Source: Pseudomonadales bacterium (GTDB taxonomy: Bacteria; Pseudomonadota; Gammaproteobacteria; Pseudomonadales; Azotimanducaceae). From it: DNA of 64,000 nucleotides. The translations under genes and the position numbers were made by a program. The notes under the pieces are model-generated. The model saw only the letters and a list, made by a program, of their open reading frames with translations, was not told the DNA's origin and searched no databases. How positions within the stretch are numbered: the first letter of the stretch is position 1; each line of letters begins with the position of its first letter. The DNA lies in assembly GCA_030749725.1 (NCBI GenBank), contig JASMJM010000135.1, forward strand, positions 1-64,000. Direction: 5' to 3'. This document shows positions 1-9,073 of the stretch, piece after piece.

Positions 1-62
1 ATTGCCGCCAGTGCCACCTGGGCCTTGAATTTCGGGCTGTGGTTTCTACGTGGTCTTTTCAT
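1..62 (-). CDS. IS3-family transposase OrfA, N-terminal part (runs off window)
   Basis: Only the first 20 codons are present. They read MKRPRRNHSPKFKAQVALA, the conserved start of IS3-family OrfA proteins, where NHSP.FK..VALAA opens the helix-turn-helix that binds the element ends. OrfA normally works with a frameshifted OrfB carrying the DDE domain, which would lie to the left of this window. The ATG at 62 is the natural start. Whether the element is complete cannot be judged here. Confidence 0.8.
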   Translation of the reverse strand, partial: MKRPRRNHSPKFKAQVALAA

Positions 63-87
63 TGCTGTGCTCCTGGGCTCTTGCCCA

Positions 88-153
88 TTATGCGCAGATC
101 AACCACTTATCCAAGTGTCCGATTTTCCCGCACCACCTCTCCTGATTTAACAT
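88..153 (-). pseudogene. Truncated IstA start (IS21 family)
   Basis: A strong GGAGGTG ribosome-binding site at about 158-165 precedes an ATG at 153. The frame reads MLNQE, as many IstA transposases begin, then departs from the family (RWCGKIGHLDKWLICA) and stops at 88. The simplest reading is an istA gene cut after about five codons by insertion of the IS3-family element. The assignment rests on the start context and the IS21-type terminal repeats, because too little protein remains to be sure. Confidence 0.4.
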
Positions 154-393
154 GTGCACCTCCTGCAAGGTGCAGATTAATGGAAAGGGGGGTCAGTTTT
201 CAGTTGCCGAGGGGGGGCAGTTTTACATTGCCGCTAACACATTAGCCTTGCGCCCGATTATAATGTGTCGCGGCCCGCTCCAGTCCTCTCAAACCTGACG
301 AGTGGCGCATATGACTAGCGGAGCCACACTTCCCCTCTGAAGACACCAGCAGGGATGCAGCCAAGAGCACAGTACATGGGCCATACCCAAGCG

Positions 394-1632
394 ATGGATA
401 AAGGCGAGTTGCTGCAACAACTCAAGATCGACCGCGAAGCCCCCAGCGGGTCGAAGTGGATGCGTTGGTTCTTATTCCTCCCAGCCGCTGCCCTACTCGC
501 CGGTGGTTGGTTTTATTGGTCAGCATCCGGTGATTTGCTGGTCACCACCGCCCTGGCCCAACCGGTCGAGGCCGTCAGTTCGAGCAGTGATTCCAGCGTT
601 CTGGACGCGTCCGGCTACATCACGGCTCGACGAATCGCGACCGTATCGCCGAAGCTCGCCGGTCGCGTCGTGGAGATCCTGGTTGAGGAGGGAATGTCCG
701 TAGACGAAGGCCAAATCCTGGCGCGACTCGACACGACCACGGCAGACCGTAGTCTGGCATGGTCGGAATCCCAGGTCGTGGCGGCTCGAGCCGTTCTCCG
801 CGAGATAAAGGTGCAGCTCAAGGAAGCTGAGCTCACCCTGAACCGAACCCACGATCTGGTCTCCAAAACCATGGCCAGTCAGGCTGACCTCGACAATGCC
901 GTCATGGGGGTCGACTTACTTCGGGCGCGACTGCAAAGCCAGGCAAGCCAGATCCAAGTAGCCAAGCGGCGCGTCGATATAGAGCGTCAGCGGGTCATCG
1001 ACCATGAGATCACGGCGCCCTTTGCCGGTGTGGTGATCGCAAAGGCGGCTCAGGTAGGCGAGATCATCTCCCCAGTCACAGGCGGCGGCAACACCAATAT
1101 CGGCGTTTGCACCGTCGTCGACATGGACTCACTGGAGGTGGAGGTGGATGTTAACGAGTCCTATATCAATCGGGTCACTCCTGATCAATCGGTCTCTGTC
1201 ATGCTCAACGCGTATCCTGGCTGGGAGATACCTGCATCCGTGATCGCCATTATCCCGACGGCGGATCGTTCCAAAGCCACGGTGAGCGTTCGTATCCGAC
1301 TGCTCGAGAAGGATGCCAGAATCCTGCCGGATATGGGAGTCAAAGTGTCCTTTTTGATGGAACCGACCGCTGATGTAGTAGAACCGACATCGCAACAGAT
1401 CGCCGGCGTCCTAGTGCCTTCAAAGGCGATCCATCGAGACGACAGAGGGCAGTCGTTTGCGTTCGTGGTCGTCGATGCCGTGGTGCAACGGCGTGCCGTA
1501 CGCGTTGGCGACAGGAGCGGCAAACGCAAACGTGTGACCGATGGCCTGGCGGCTGGGGAGCGTGTGGTCACCAATCTCGATCCGACTCTGGTGGCCTCGT
1601 TGCGAAACGGGATAACGATTTCCGAGCAGTAG
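394..1632 (+). CDS. HlyD/MacA-type periplasmic adaptor (membrane fusion protein)
   Basis: The product links an inner-membrane ABC exporter to an outer-membrane channel. The start chosen is the ATG at 394 (MDKGELLQQL, 412 aa); ATGs at 355 and 376 are also in frame. A cytosolic N-terminus is followed by one membrane segment at about residues 23-42. Next come a lipoyl-like half (VSPKLAGRVVEILVEEG), an alpha-helical hairpin rich in Ala, Gln and Arg, the second lipoyl half (HEITAPFAGVVIAKAAQVGE) and a beta-barrel. It is followed directly by an ABC ATPase and two permeases, so all four probably form one MacAB/LolCDE-like exporter. The substrate is unknown. Confidence 0.88.
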   Translation: MDKGELLQQLKIDREAPSGSKWMRWFLFLPAAALLAGGWFYWSASGDLLVTTALAQPVEAVSSSSDSSVLDASGYITARRIATVSPKLAGRVVEILVEEGMSVDEGQILARLDTTTADRSLAWSESQVVAARAVLREIKVQLKEAELTLNRTHDLVSKTMASQADLDNAVMGVDLLRARLQSQASQIQVAKRRVDIERQRVIDHEITAPFAGVVIAKAAQVGEIISPVTGGGNTNIGVCTVVDMDSLEVEVDVNESYINRVTPDQSVSVMLNAYPGWEIPASVIAIIPTADRSKATVSVRIRLLEKDARILPDMGVKVSFLMEPTADVVEPTSQQIAGVLVPSKAIHRDDRGQSFAFVVVDAVVQRRAVRVGDRSGKRKRVTDGLAAGERVVTNLDPTLVASLRNGITISEQ

Positions 1633-1683
1633 CTGAGCGGACCGGCCTGGACCGATATCAACAAACGTGAAACGGGTGGACAG

Positions 1684-2385
1684 ATGAATAACAACGACAA
1701 GACCCTAGTGAAGCTGGATGGTCTGAGCAAGCAGTACACCAGAGGCAAGATCACTGTTGAGGTCCTGGATGGCCTCCATCTCAGTGTCGATCGGGGCGAC
1801 TTTCTTGCCCTCATGGGTCCCTCCGGTTCCGGAAAATCAACGCTCCTCAATCTTATCGGTGGGCTCGATCAACCAACGTCGGGCAGCATCGAGATCGCCG
1901 GCCAGCGCGTTGACAATCTGTCGGCCAGCGAACTGGCGAGTTGGCGCGCCACCCATATTGGATTCGTCTTTCAGTTCTACAATCTACTCCCGGTCCTGAC
2001 GGCCCATCGGAACATCGAGCTGCCGCTGCTGCTGACCCATCTGTCCCGCAAGCAGCGAAAACAGCATGTCGAAGCGGTGCTCGAAATTGTCGGGCTGGCC
2101 GATCGGGCTCATCATCGACCGGCAGAGCTATCAGGCGGCGAACAGCAACGGGTGGCAATCGCGCGGGCGGTGGTATCCGACGCGACGCTTCTGGTCTGCG
2201 ACGAACCGACAGGTGACCTGGATCGCGACACTGCAGATGAGATTCTGGAGTTGCTCGGGCTGCTCAACAGGGATCACGACAAGACCGTCATTATGGTTAC
2301 TCACGATCCCAAGGCAGCCGAGCACGCCAGCCACACACTGCACCTGGACAAGGGCACATTGGTGACCGGGGAGGAACTGGCGTGA
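1684..2385 (+). CDS. ABC transporter ATP-binding protein (MacB/LolD class)
   Basis: This 233-aa ATPase should power the exporter formed with the two following permeases. Walker A GPSGSGKST lies at residues 45-53, the Q-loop in FVFQFYNLLP near 97, the signature LSGGEQQRVAIARA from 149, Walker B LLVCDEPTGDLD from 169, and the switch His in MVTHD near the end. Length and sequence match the LolD/MacB-ATPase family that pairs with FtsX-type permeases. Its stop overlaps the GTG start of the next gene by four bases, which indicates translational coupling. Confidence 0.93.
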   Translation: MNNNDKTLVKLDGLSKQYTRGKITVEVLDGLHLSVDRGDFLALMGPSGSGKSTLLNLIGGLDQPTSGSIEIAGQRVDNLSASELASWRATHIGFVFQFYNLLPVLTAHRNIELPLLLTHLSRKQRKQHVEAVLEIVGLADRAHHRPAELSGGEQQRVAIARAVVSDATLLVCDEPTGDLDRDTADEILELLGLLNRDHDKTVIMVTHDPKAAEHASHTLHLDKGTLVTGEELA

Positions 2386-3533
2386 AGTATTTGATTCTGC
2401 TCTGGGCAGGACTCGCCCGTCGCAAGGTCCGCACTACGTTGACGCTGCTGTCGGTGATCGTCGCTTTCCTGCTCTTCGGGACCCTGCGCTCAGTGGTAGA
2501 CGCATTCAATATCGGTGTGGAAATTGCCGGTGCTGATCGGCTGATAACTTCCGGCAAGTATTCCATTATCGAGCTGTTACCGATCAGTTATCTGAACCGT
2601 ATCGAGTCGATCGAAGGCGTCGAGAGCATTACCCACCAGACCTGGTTCGGCGGTACCTATAAGGACCCCACCAATTTTTTCCCAAGGTGGCCGGTGGATA
2701 TCGATCGTCATCTCACGGTGTTCCCCGAACTAATCGTTCCGCCAGAGGTCGTCCAGGCCTTCAAGAGGAATCGGCAGGCCGCCATCGCCGGACGTGACCT
2801 GGCGGAACAGTACGGTTGGAAGGTGGGGGACCGAATCCCGATCATCGCGGATATCTGGCCTCAAGCAAGAGGTGGCGCCTGGGAGTTCGATCTGATCGGG
2901 ACCTTCGACACTACGCTGGAGGGTTCGCCGACGTTGGAGTTTTGGATGAACTATGACTACTTCGATGAGGCGCGGGCTTTTGCCCAGGGCTTGGTCGGTT
3001 GGTTCACAGTAAAGGTGGCCAAGGGTACTGAGGCGCAAGACGTGGCGCGCAACATCGATGCCATGTTCGCTAACTCCAGCAACGAAACCAAGACCTCCAC
3101 CGAAAAGCAATTCACGCTCTCCTTCGCCAAACAGATGGGTGATATTGGCCTCATCATGACCGGCATTCTGGCAGCCGTGTTCTTTACCATCGTGCTGCTC
3201 ACCGGCAACACCATGGCGCAGTCGATACGCGAACGCGTGCCGGAATTGGCTGTGCTGAAGACGCTTGGCTATACCAACGGCGGCGTGCTGGCGCTGGTGA
3301 TTGCGGAGTCGACACTGTTGACGGCGGTGGGTGGCGCCATCGGTTTGGGATTGTCGACGCTCCTCGTCACCACCATGGGGGATGCGCTTGCCTCATTCGT
3401 GCCCGGCATCACCAACTCGGTGCAGAATATCGCCCTTGGTTTTGCGGTCGCCGTATTACTCGGGCTGGTTGTTGGTTTCGTCCCCGCGCTTCGAGCTATG
3501 CGGCTTCGAATCGTCGATGCCATGCGAGGATAG
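2382..3533 (+). CDS. FtsX/MacB-type ABC transporter permease (first of two)
   Basis: This 383-aa inner-membrane permease starts at a GTG overlapping the ATPase stop. The N-terminus (RKVRTTLTLLSVIVAFLLFG) is the first membrane segment. A long periplasmic MacB-like domain at about 45-260 follows, then three C-terminal segments in the FtsX arrangement, including the cytoplasmic RERVPELAVLKTLGYT coupling helix. It ends four bases before the next permease gene. The two permeases are different in sequence, so the transporter is probably a heterodimer, as in LolCE. Confidence 0.9.
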   Translation: MKYLILLWAGLARRKVRTTLTLLSVIVAFLLFGTLRSVVDAFNIGVEIAGADRLITSGKYSIIELLPISYLNRIESIEGVESITHQTWFGGTYKDPTNFFPRWPVDIDRHLTVFPELIVPPEVVQAFKRNRQAAIAGRDLAEQYGWKVGDRIPIIADIWPQARGGAWEFDLIGTFDTTLEGSPTLEFWMNYDYFDEARAFAQGLVGWFTVKVAKGTEAQDVARNIDAMFANSSNETKTSTEKQFTLSFAKQMGDIGLIMTGILAAVFFTIVLLTGNTMAQSIRERVPELAVLKTLGYTNGGVLALVIAESTLLTAVGGAIGLGLSTLLVTTMGDALASFVPGITNSVQNIALGFAVAVLLGLVVGFVPALRAMRLRIVDAMRG

Positions 3534-3537
3534 CGCC

Positions 3538-4734
3538 ATGTTCAATTGGGTTACTCAGATCGTCGCCATCACCGTCATGAATCTCAGGTCCATCCCGGCC
3601 CGCTGGGGATCGAGTTCGGTTATCATCGTTGGCATCGGCGGCGTGGTGGCGGTGCTGGTGGCGCTCCTAGCTCTCGCCAACGGTTTTGAAGCAACCATGG
3701 CCAATACGGGCCGTGATGACCGGGCTGTCGTGATGCGCGGTGGCGCCACTTCGGAATTGACGAGTACCATTGACGTCCGTCTTGCCGATTACATATCGGC
3801 CATGGACGGGATCTCTAAACGTGACGGAAAAGCTCTGGCGTCAGCGGAGTTCTTTGGTGTCGTGGACGTCCCCAAGCAGGGCGCGGAACCGGGTATGACA
3901 GCGAATCTACCGATGCGCGGCCTCACGGCGCTGGGCGTGTCGATGCGTGATCAGTTCCAAATCATCGAAGGCAGGATGTTCGAAGGGGGCAAACGTGAAC
4001 TCGTTGCCGGTCGAGCCGCAGCCACCCAATTCGCCAACCTACGCGTTGGCGACCGTATCGCCTTCCGTGACAACGATTGGGCCGTCGTCGGCATCTTCAG
4101 CAGCGAGGGCGACGCCAATGAATCGGAAGTCTGGGCCGATGCCCCAGTGGTGCAATCGGTGTTTCGTGGGGAGGGTGTTTACACCTCCATGCGCATGCAA
4201 TTTGACGATCCGAGTTCACTGGATGCATACAAGCAGGAAATCGAAGACAGCCCACGGCTTGATCTCATCGTTCAACCGGAATCGGAGTATTACGCTGCCC
4301 AGTCCGCAGGACTCACATCTCTAATCACGCAATTCGGCTATTCGGTCGCAATTATCATGGCCATCGGCGCCATTTTCGGGGCCCTCAACACCATGTACAC
4401 GGCGGTTTCGTCCCGCAATGTGGAGATTGCGACGCTACGGGCCCTCGGCTTTAGCAGCGGACCCGTGGTCATGTCGGTGATGGTCGAGGCATTGATACTG
4501 GCACTACTGGGCGGTCTGATCGGTGGGCTGATCGCATGGGCCGTATTCAGTGGCGCGACCGTGTCCACGCTGAATAACAGCTCATTCAGCCAGGTATCGT
4601 TCGATTTTCAGGTGTCCGGCGAGTTGTTGATTCAGGGCGTTGTTTGGGCGTGTTTGATCGGCGTGATCGGTGGCATTTTTCCCGCCATCAGGGCAGCACG
4701 ACTCCCGATCTCAGTGGCACTAAGGGGACTGTAG
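3538..4734 (+). CDS. FtsX/MacB-type ABC transporter permease (second of two)
   Basis: This 398-aa permease begins at the ATG at 3538, four bases after the preceding stop. The open frame extends upstream to 3331, but only by overlapping the first permease. It has an N-terminal membrane segment (SSVIIVGIGGVVAVLVALLA), a periplasmic domain at about 45-265, and three C-terminal segments with the SSRNVEIATLRALGF coupling region typical of the family. With the first permease and the ATPase it should make the membrane core of the exporter. A hairpin at 4772-4795 follows the gene. Confidence 0.9.
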   Translation: MFNWVTQIVAITVMNLRSIPARWGSSSVIIVGIGGVVAVLVALLALANGFEATMANTGRDDRAVVMRGGATSELTSTIDVRLADYISAMDGISKRDGKALASAEFFGVVDVPKQGAEPGMTANLPMRGLTALGVSMRDQFQIIEGRMFEGGKRELVAGRAAATQFANLRVGDRIAFRDNDWAVVGIFSSEGDANESEVWADAPVVQSVFRGEGVYTSMRMQFDDPSSLDAYKQEIEDSPRLDLIVQPESEYYAAQSAGLTSLITQFGYSVAIIMAIGAIFGALNTMYTAVSSRNVEIATLRALGFSSGPVVMSVMVEALILALLGGLIGGLIAWAVFSGATVSTLNNSSFSQVSFDFQVSGELLIQGVVWACLIGVIGGIFPAIRAARLPISVALRGL

Positions 4735-4771
4735 CGCACCGCGGCTCTGCGCAACTCGGCGTGCGTCAGTG

Positions 4772-4795
4772 AGCTCAATTGAGAGCAATTGAGCT
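4772..4795. other. Perfect inverted repeat (10-bp stem, 4-nt loop)
   Basis: The arms AGCTCAATTG and CAATTGAGCT surround AGAG, 37 bases after the permease stop and 150 bases before the crotonase gene. No U-run follows on the plus strand, so a classic intrinsic terminator is not clear. The site could be a Rho-assisted terminator hairpin or an operator for the next gene. Confidence 0.45.
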
Positions 4796-4947
4796 GATAA
4801 ACTCTCTGTCTATAGCTTCTCCCATTACTCTTCACTCGGCGTAGTTAGATAACGGATGATATGTCACAACGGCCAGCATTCATGGTTTGACGGCGTGACC
4901 ACAATCATGCTGTAGTGTCTCAACTTTGTATCTACTGGAGTGCAATC

Positions 4948-5757
4948 TTGAACGATCTAGTTCCCATCGATATCAGTGCGAGCGGTGTGGCGGATGTCCG
5001 TCTTAACCGGCCCGAAAAGTACAATGCCCTTTCCTCAGAGATGTTCGATGCCATCTCAGCGGCCGGCGAATCCCTTATCGACGACAGTTCGGTTCGTGCC
5101 GTCGTCCTGTCGGGTAACGGGCGCGGATTCTGCGCCGGTCTGGACTTCTCCGGGTTCCGCAATATGGCAGGCGAAACCGAACGCAGGCCGGTAGCGGGCC
5201 AGGTGCCTCCCAGCAACCGACCGGAGAACTCAGCGCAGCGCCCGGGGATGGTGTGGAAAGATGTGCCGGTACCGGTCATCGCCGCCGTTCACGGAGTGGC
5301 ATTCGGCGGCGGCTTCCAGATCGCCATGGGAGCGGATATCCGTATCGCGGCACCCGATGCCAAATTCTCAGTCATGGAAATCAAGTGGGGACTGATCCCC
5401 GACTGCAGCATATCTCAGACGTTGCGCGATCTGGTCCGTCTCGATATCGCCAAGGAGCTGACCTTTACCGGCCGTATCTTTGAGGGGCCCGAGGCAGCCG
5501 AACTGGGAGTCGTGACGCGCGTGAGCGATTCGCCGCTCGAAACCGCCATGGAAATGGCCGAGACGATCGCCACAAAATCACCGGGGGCTATCCGCTTATG
5601 CAAACAACTATTTGAAGCGAGCTGGCGCGCCGAGCGTGCCACAGGGCTCAAACTCGAAGCCAAGCTGCAGGGCCAATTGATCGGATCAGCGAACCAGGTA
5701 GAGGCGGTGAAGGCCAATTTCGAGGAGCGCCCAGCCAAGTTCGCAAATCCTGATTGA
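4948..5757 (+). CDS. Enoyl-CoA hydratase/isomerase family protein (crotonase)
   Basis: A 269-aa crotonase-fold protein, expected to hydrate or isomerise an enoyl-CoA in the cytoplasm. VRLNRPEKYNALS is the classic N-terminal strand. The oxyanion-hole segments are SGNGRGFCAGLDFSGF and AAVHGVAFGGGFQIAMGAD, followed by FSVMEIKWGLIPD. A TTG start at 4948 is preferred because GGAG sits seven bases upstream; a GTG at 4915 is in frame but has no ribosome-binding site. The usual catalytic Glu pair is not obvious, so the reaction is open. The transcript may end near 5760. Confidence 0.88.
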   Translation: MNDLVPIDISASGVADVRLNRPEKYNALSSEMFDAISAAGESLIDDSSVRAVVLSGNGRGFCAGLDFSGFRNMAGETERRPVAGQVPPSNRPENSAQRPGMVWKDVPVPVIAAVHGVAFGGGFQIAMGADIRIAAPDAKFSVMEIKWGLIPDCSISQTLRDLVRLDIAKELTFTGRIFEGPEAAELGVVTRVSDSPLETAMEMAETIATKSPGAIRLCKQLFEASWRAERATGLKLEAKLQGQLIGSANQVEAVKANFEERPAKFANPD

Positions 5758-5857
5758 TTCAGAAGCGGGGCGAATCCGGCAAGGGTAGATAAGTATCCCT
5801 GCCACTGCCTTCAGCCGAGAGCAGCCCAACGATTGGGGCGCCAACCTGAATCCCGTG

Positions 5858-7417
5858 TCAGCCGTCAGGATATTGGTCCTCTGACAGAGGTCCGGCGTAA
5901 GGCTCAAACTCATAGCGACAAGGTTGCTCCATCAGTCTCGGATCGTTCTGATTCCTCAGAACCGACAACAGTCTCTCCTCCAGCGACTGGCGCACGTTGG
6001 CATAAGCGGGGTCGTAAGCTACGTTGTTCATATAATCGGGATCTTCGTTTAGATCGTACAGCTCTTCACGGGGTCGCTTGCCAAACGCCAGCTCGTAAAG
6101 CGGTTCCACATCCTGTTCTTGCCGGTGATGAATCATCCAGGCTTTGGTCGGGCTGGCATCCAGGTCCGGGTAGGCGACCATGGTCCGATAGGCCAGATCT
6201 TCATAGTCGGGTGCAGGCGTCGCAGGATCGTCCAATCCCTTCGGATCTCCCATCGGCCATCGGTCCGGTTCGAAATTGATGATGTAGAGAAAATCCTTGG
6301 TACGCAGGGATCTCTGCGGGTATGGCAACATGCCCTCGCGAGCGATGTGAACGTGTCGTTCACGTCCAGTCACCACAAAGTCCCGCGCAGCATCCACCTG
6401 CCCACTCACCTCACTCGTTAGCAGCGGCATGATGCTCTTGGCAGTCATGCTTGGCGGTATATCGATGCCACCCGCGTCGCAAAAGGTCGGCGCAAGATCC
6501 ATGAGGTTCACAAAATCGTCGACCTCGCGCCCCGCTTTGATCTTTCCGGGCCAGCGCGCTGCCAGCGCCACCTCACATCCGATATCATAAAGATTGCACT
6601 TGGCCCGCGGCATACCGGGAATGCCGTGATCGCCGCTTACGACAAAGAGTGTATTGTCCAATTCGCCCGTAGCGGTCAGTTCTTCCAGAAGAATACCGAT
6701 GCCGTAATCAACGGCTAGACACTCGCCCAGGTAGTCGGCAGTGTCTTCGCGTACTTCGTGCACATCGGGTAGGAACTCCGGCAACCTGCCCTCGAGCGAA
6801 TCCGGCTCGATGCCCCACAGCGCCTTGCCGGAACCACGCTCCCAGGTACGATGCGTGTTGGTGGGTCCCCACCAGTAGCAGAAGGGTTGCTCATCGGGCC
6901 GCGCGTCCAGAAAGGCACGGAAATTCTGCCGGGTCTCGTCATAGAGCACGTTCTTAGCCGCTTCGATACCCAGTTCCGGCGCATTCGCCGTCACCCAATG
7001 GGAAAACTGGTTGAAGTCGTATCCGGCTGGTTGGTAGCGCGTACGCTTGGCACCAATCGGTGCATTAGCAGTTCGCCCCGGGCTCCAGACCTTGTACTGG
7101 TAGCCGATGAAATAGCCTCCCTTGGATTCCAGCTCCATTGGATACGTCGGTATGGTCTCATCCCATACAGCACCGACGAGGATTGCCCCGAGGCCCGTCT
7201 GCCAGAAGTACTGTCCCGACAAGATGGAACTGCGGCAAGGGGTACAGGTTGGAGCCGGTACCAATGCATTCTTAAGCAGGACCCCTTCGTGAGCAACGCG
7301 ATCGAAGTTTGGTGTCTCGAGTAGTTCGCAGAGAGAAGAAGGGCCCTCATGCTTTGCATAAACGTGCGCATAACGACCCCAGTCATCGGCAAATGCAAAG
7401 ACGATATTTGGCTTCAT
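5858..7417 (-). CDS. Sulfatase family hydrolase (formylglycine type), no signal peptide
   Basis: A 519-aa alkaline-phosphatase-fold sulfatase that should cleave a sulfate ester. DDW at residues 11-13 gives metal-binding Asp residues. CTPCR at 58-62 matches the C-x-P-x-R motif whose Cys is turned into formylglycine, followed by SSILSG. SGDHGIPG supplies further metal ligands. The protein starts directly with the first beta-strand (MKPNIVFAFADDW) and has no export signal, so it is likely cytoplasmic, unlike most polysaccharide sulfatases. It lies between a crotonase and a Nudix/reductase operon on the opposite strand. No maturase gene (FGE or anSME) is in the window. Confidence 0.9.
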   Translation of the reverse strand: MKPNIVFAFADDWGRYAHVYAKHEGPSSLCELLETPNFDRVAHEGVLLKNALVPAPTCTPCRSSILSGQYFWQTGLGAILVGAVWDETIPTYPMELESKGGYFIGYQYKVWSPGRTANAPIGAKRTRYQPAGYDFNQFSHWVTANAPELGIEAAKNVLYDETRQNFRAFLDARPDEQPFCYWWGPTNTHRTWERGSGKALWGIEPDSLEGRLPEFLPDVHEVREDTADYLGECLAVDYGIGILLEELTATGELDNTLFVVSGDHGIPGMPRAKCNLYDIGCEVALAARWPGKIKAGREVDDFVNLMDLAPTFCDAGGIDIPPSMTAKSIMPLLTSEVSGQVDAARDFVVTGRERHVHIAREGMLPYPQRSLRTKDFLYIINFEPDRWPMGDPKGLDDPATPAPDYEDLAYRTMVAYPDLDASPTKAWMIHHRQEQDVEPLYELAFGKRPREELYDLNEDPDYMNNVAYDPAYANVRQSLEERLLSVLRNQNDPRLMEQPCRYEFEPYAGPLSEDQYPDG

Positions 7418-7594
7418 ACGTGCGGCTCGATCGCTGAACGGTAGAGAATTCGTTTGCCTTCGAGTTTATGCGAGATAGTCAGTAATGGAAACGGCCAATG
7501 TGTAATCCCTCCTGGCCCCGGTCACTGGAGTAACCCGACGATAATGATGAGGCGATGCTCGGGGACAGTGCAGGGGTTCATGCCAGCCATCGGT

Positions 7595-8131
7595 CTAAGC
7601 TGAGTTGATGCCAGGTATTGCTTCTGCTATGTAGTGTACAGCTTGAGAAAGCTCCAACCGCGCCTCATGTTCCAGCTTCAAGATCTCCGAGAAGTACATG
7701 AATTTGATATCGGAAATCTCTTCCGGATTGAAGTCAAATGGCCCATTGCAGTGAGCTCGGAAAATCGCCGAGTATTCATTTTCAGTGGCATAACGAAACA
7801 GGAATTTCCCAAGGAACTCGACTTCAACACTCACACCAAGTTCCTCAATTGTCTCCCGAATTGCGGTCTCCGTATACGTGTCGCCCGAACTGACATGTCC
7901 GCTTGTTGAAGTTACCCAGGCACCTGGACAAGTGTCTTTGGTCATACTTCTCTTCTGCCATAGAACCTGTCCCTCGTCATTGTAGATTAGCACGAACACG
8001 GAGCGGTGAATTATCTGTGGATTGGAATTACATTCCATTCTTGAAGCCTGACCGACGACCTCGTCGTCTTCATTGACGACATCGAAAATCTCGTCCAGAT
8101 CGTCAGTCGTGTCTTCGTTGTGTGTTTTCAT
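7595..8131 (-). CDS. Nudix hydrolase, IDI/YfcD-like
   Basis: This 178-aa protein (start at ATG 8131) has the layout of isopentenyl-diphosphate isomerase-like Nudix proteins: an N-terminal strand IFDVVNEDDEVVGQASR, then HRSVFVLIYNDEGQVLWQKRS, and a Nudix box from GHVSSGD to RETIEELGV. The first Glu of the canonical box is Asp here. Family members act on prenyl or nucleoside diphosphates; the substrate here is unknown. A GTG at 8179 in the same frame would overlap the stop of the upstream reductase by one base and is the alternative start. Either way the two genes look co-transcribed. Confidence 0.82.
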   Translation of the reverse strand: MKTHNEDTTDDLDEIFDVVNEDDEVVGQASRMECNSNPQIIHRSVFVLIYNDEGQVLWQKRSMTKDTCPGAWVTSTSGHVSSGDTYTETAIRETIEELGVSVEVEFLGKFLFRYATENEYSAIFRAHCNGPFDFNPEEISDIKFMYFSEILKLEHEARLELSQAVHYIAEAIPGINSA

Positions 8132-8178
8132 TTTCGATCTGTTCAATCTATCTTGCCGTTTTGGATCAAGCGCCCGCA

Positions 8179-8916
8179 CTAATCCAGTGTAATGTATGGC
8201 AGCAAATCCGAGCGAATATTGTCTATGGGCAATCCATTATCCAGTAATACTTTGGCAGTGGCCTGTACCATGGCCGGTCCACCACTGATATACGCCAAAT
8301 GGTTAGAGAGATCCGATACCTCGGTGACGACAGCATCGGCAAGCAGACCTGTTGCACCATCCCATGTGGGTGATTCTTCGGGTTCACTCAACACCGGCGT
8401 ATAACTGAATAACGGGAACTTGCTAGTCCACTTTACGCATAAGTCATGGAGATATAGATCATCGGGTGCGACGATTCCCCAATACAGGGAAATCGGTTTG
8501 CTGATCTCACCATCAAACAGGAACTCCAGCAGGCTCTTCATCTGGGTGATGCCCGTTGAAGCCGCGAGTAACAACAGCGGCTGGTCTGGTACATGATCGA
8601 TGATACAGTCTCCCTTCGGCGCGTTTATTTCGAAGCAACCAGGCTTTCGTATTAAATCCTCGATTTGGCTGGAGTCGTCCGACCCGGGTGTTGGTCGAAT
8701 ATGCAATTCCAGATGCTCGGCGTTGGCAGGGGCACAGGCGATTGAGAAAGGACAGTGTTTGCCTGAGGGTAGGATGATTTCCAGGTATTGACCGGCTTTG
8801 AATTCCAGCCGCCCCCCACTTTCAACCGTTAGCCACACCCTCGACGTGTCATGATTGAGTGGGGTGAGACGATCTACGGAACATCGGTATATCTTCGGAT
8901 CTTGTTTGGTATTCAT
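8179..8916 (-). CDS. NAD(P)H-flavin reductase, Fre/LuxG-like
   Basis: A 245-aa ferredoxin-NADP reductase-fold protein without a ferredoxin domain. It probably uses NAD(P)H to reduce free flavin for a partner enzyme. The flavin-binding segment is AGQYLEIILPSGKHCPFSIA, followed by LELHIRPTPG. The nucleotide domain begins LLLLAASTGITQMKSLLEFL and ends with AYISGGPAMV, as in Fre and LuxG. The ATG at 8916 gives the usual length; the frame stays open with an unrelated-looking 40-residue extension to an ATG at 9036. It sits just downstream of an F420-type oxidoreductase gene, a plausible functional context. Confidence 0.8.
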   Translation of the reverse strand: MNTKQDPKIYRCSVDRLTPLNHDTSRVWLTVESGGRLEFKAGQYLEIILPSGKHCPFSIACAPANAEHLELHIRPTPGSDDSSQIEDLIRKPGCFEINAPKGDCIIDHVPDQPLLLLAASTGITQMKSLLEFLFDGEISKPISLYWGIVAPDDLYLHDLCVKWTSKFPLFSYTPVLSEPEESPTWDGATGLLADAVVTEVSDLSNHLAYISGGPAMVQATAKVLLDNGLPIDNIRSDLLPYITLD

Positions 8917-9073
8917 AGCACCATCGCACGAACCCATCAATTCTTCAATACTACTGTTGGGTACCGCGATTGCATCTAGTAAGTTCAAGTCTGAATTGCG
9001 TGTGAGCTGATTATTGCTGGTATGCGCAGCCCACATCTCCGGTGTTGGCCGCGTCCTGAAGTGTTGCTGCTAT

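Larger units (their letters stand above)
1..239 (-). mobile_element. Nested IS ends: IS3-family element inside an IS21-family left end
   Basis: The outer terminus on the minus strand begins TGTTAGCGGCAATG at 239. Two 22-bp direct repeats follow (211-232 and 187-208, 18/22 identical), each with an AAACTG core followed by a C run. Such multiple terminal repeats are typical of IS21-family ends. A ribosome-binding site and an istA-like ATG follow at 153. Within a few codons the sequence changes to what looks like the left part of an IS3-family element, whose OrfA starts at 62 and leaves the window. The exact junction between the two elements, somewhere around 88-145, cannot be fixed without the other end. 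Confidence 0.6.

Noticed and set aside
39-245. A 68-codon plus-strand frame across the IS ends
   Set aside because: It runs antisense through the IS3 OrfA start and IS21 repeats, and its sequence is a read-through of terminal repeats.
245-300. Promoter with TATAAT at about 258-263 before the exporter operon
   Set aside because: The hexamer is perfect, but no -35 lies at 16-18 bases, so the site was not listed as a feature.
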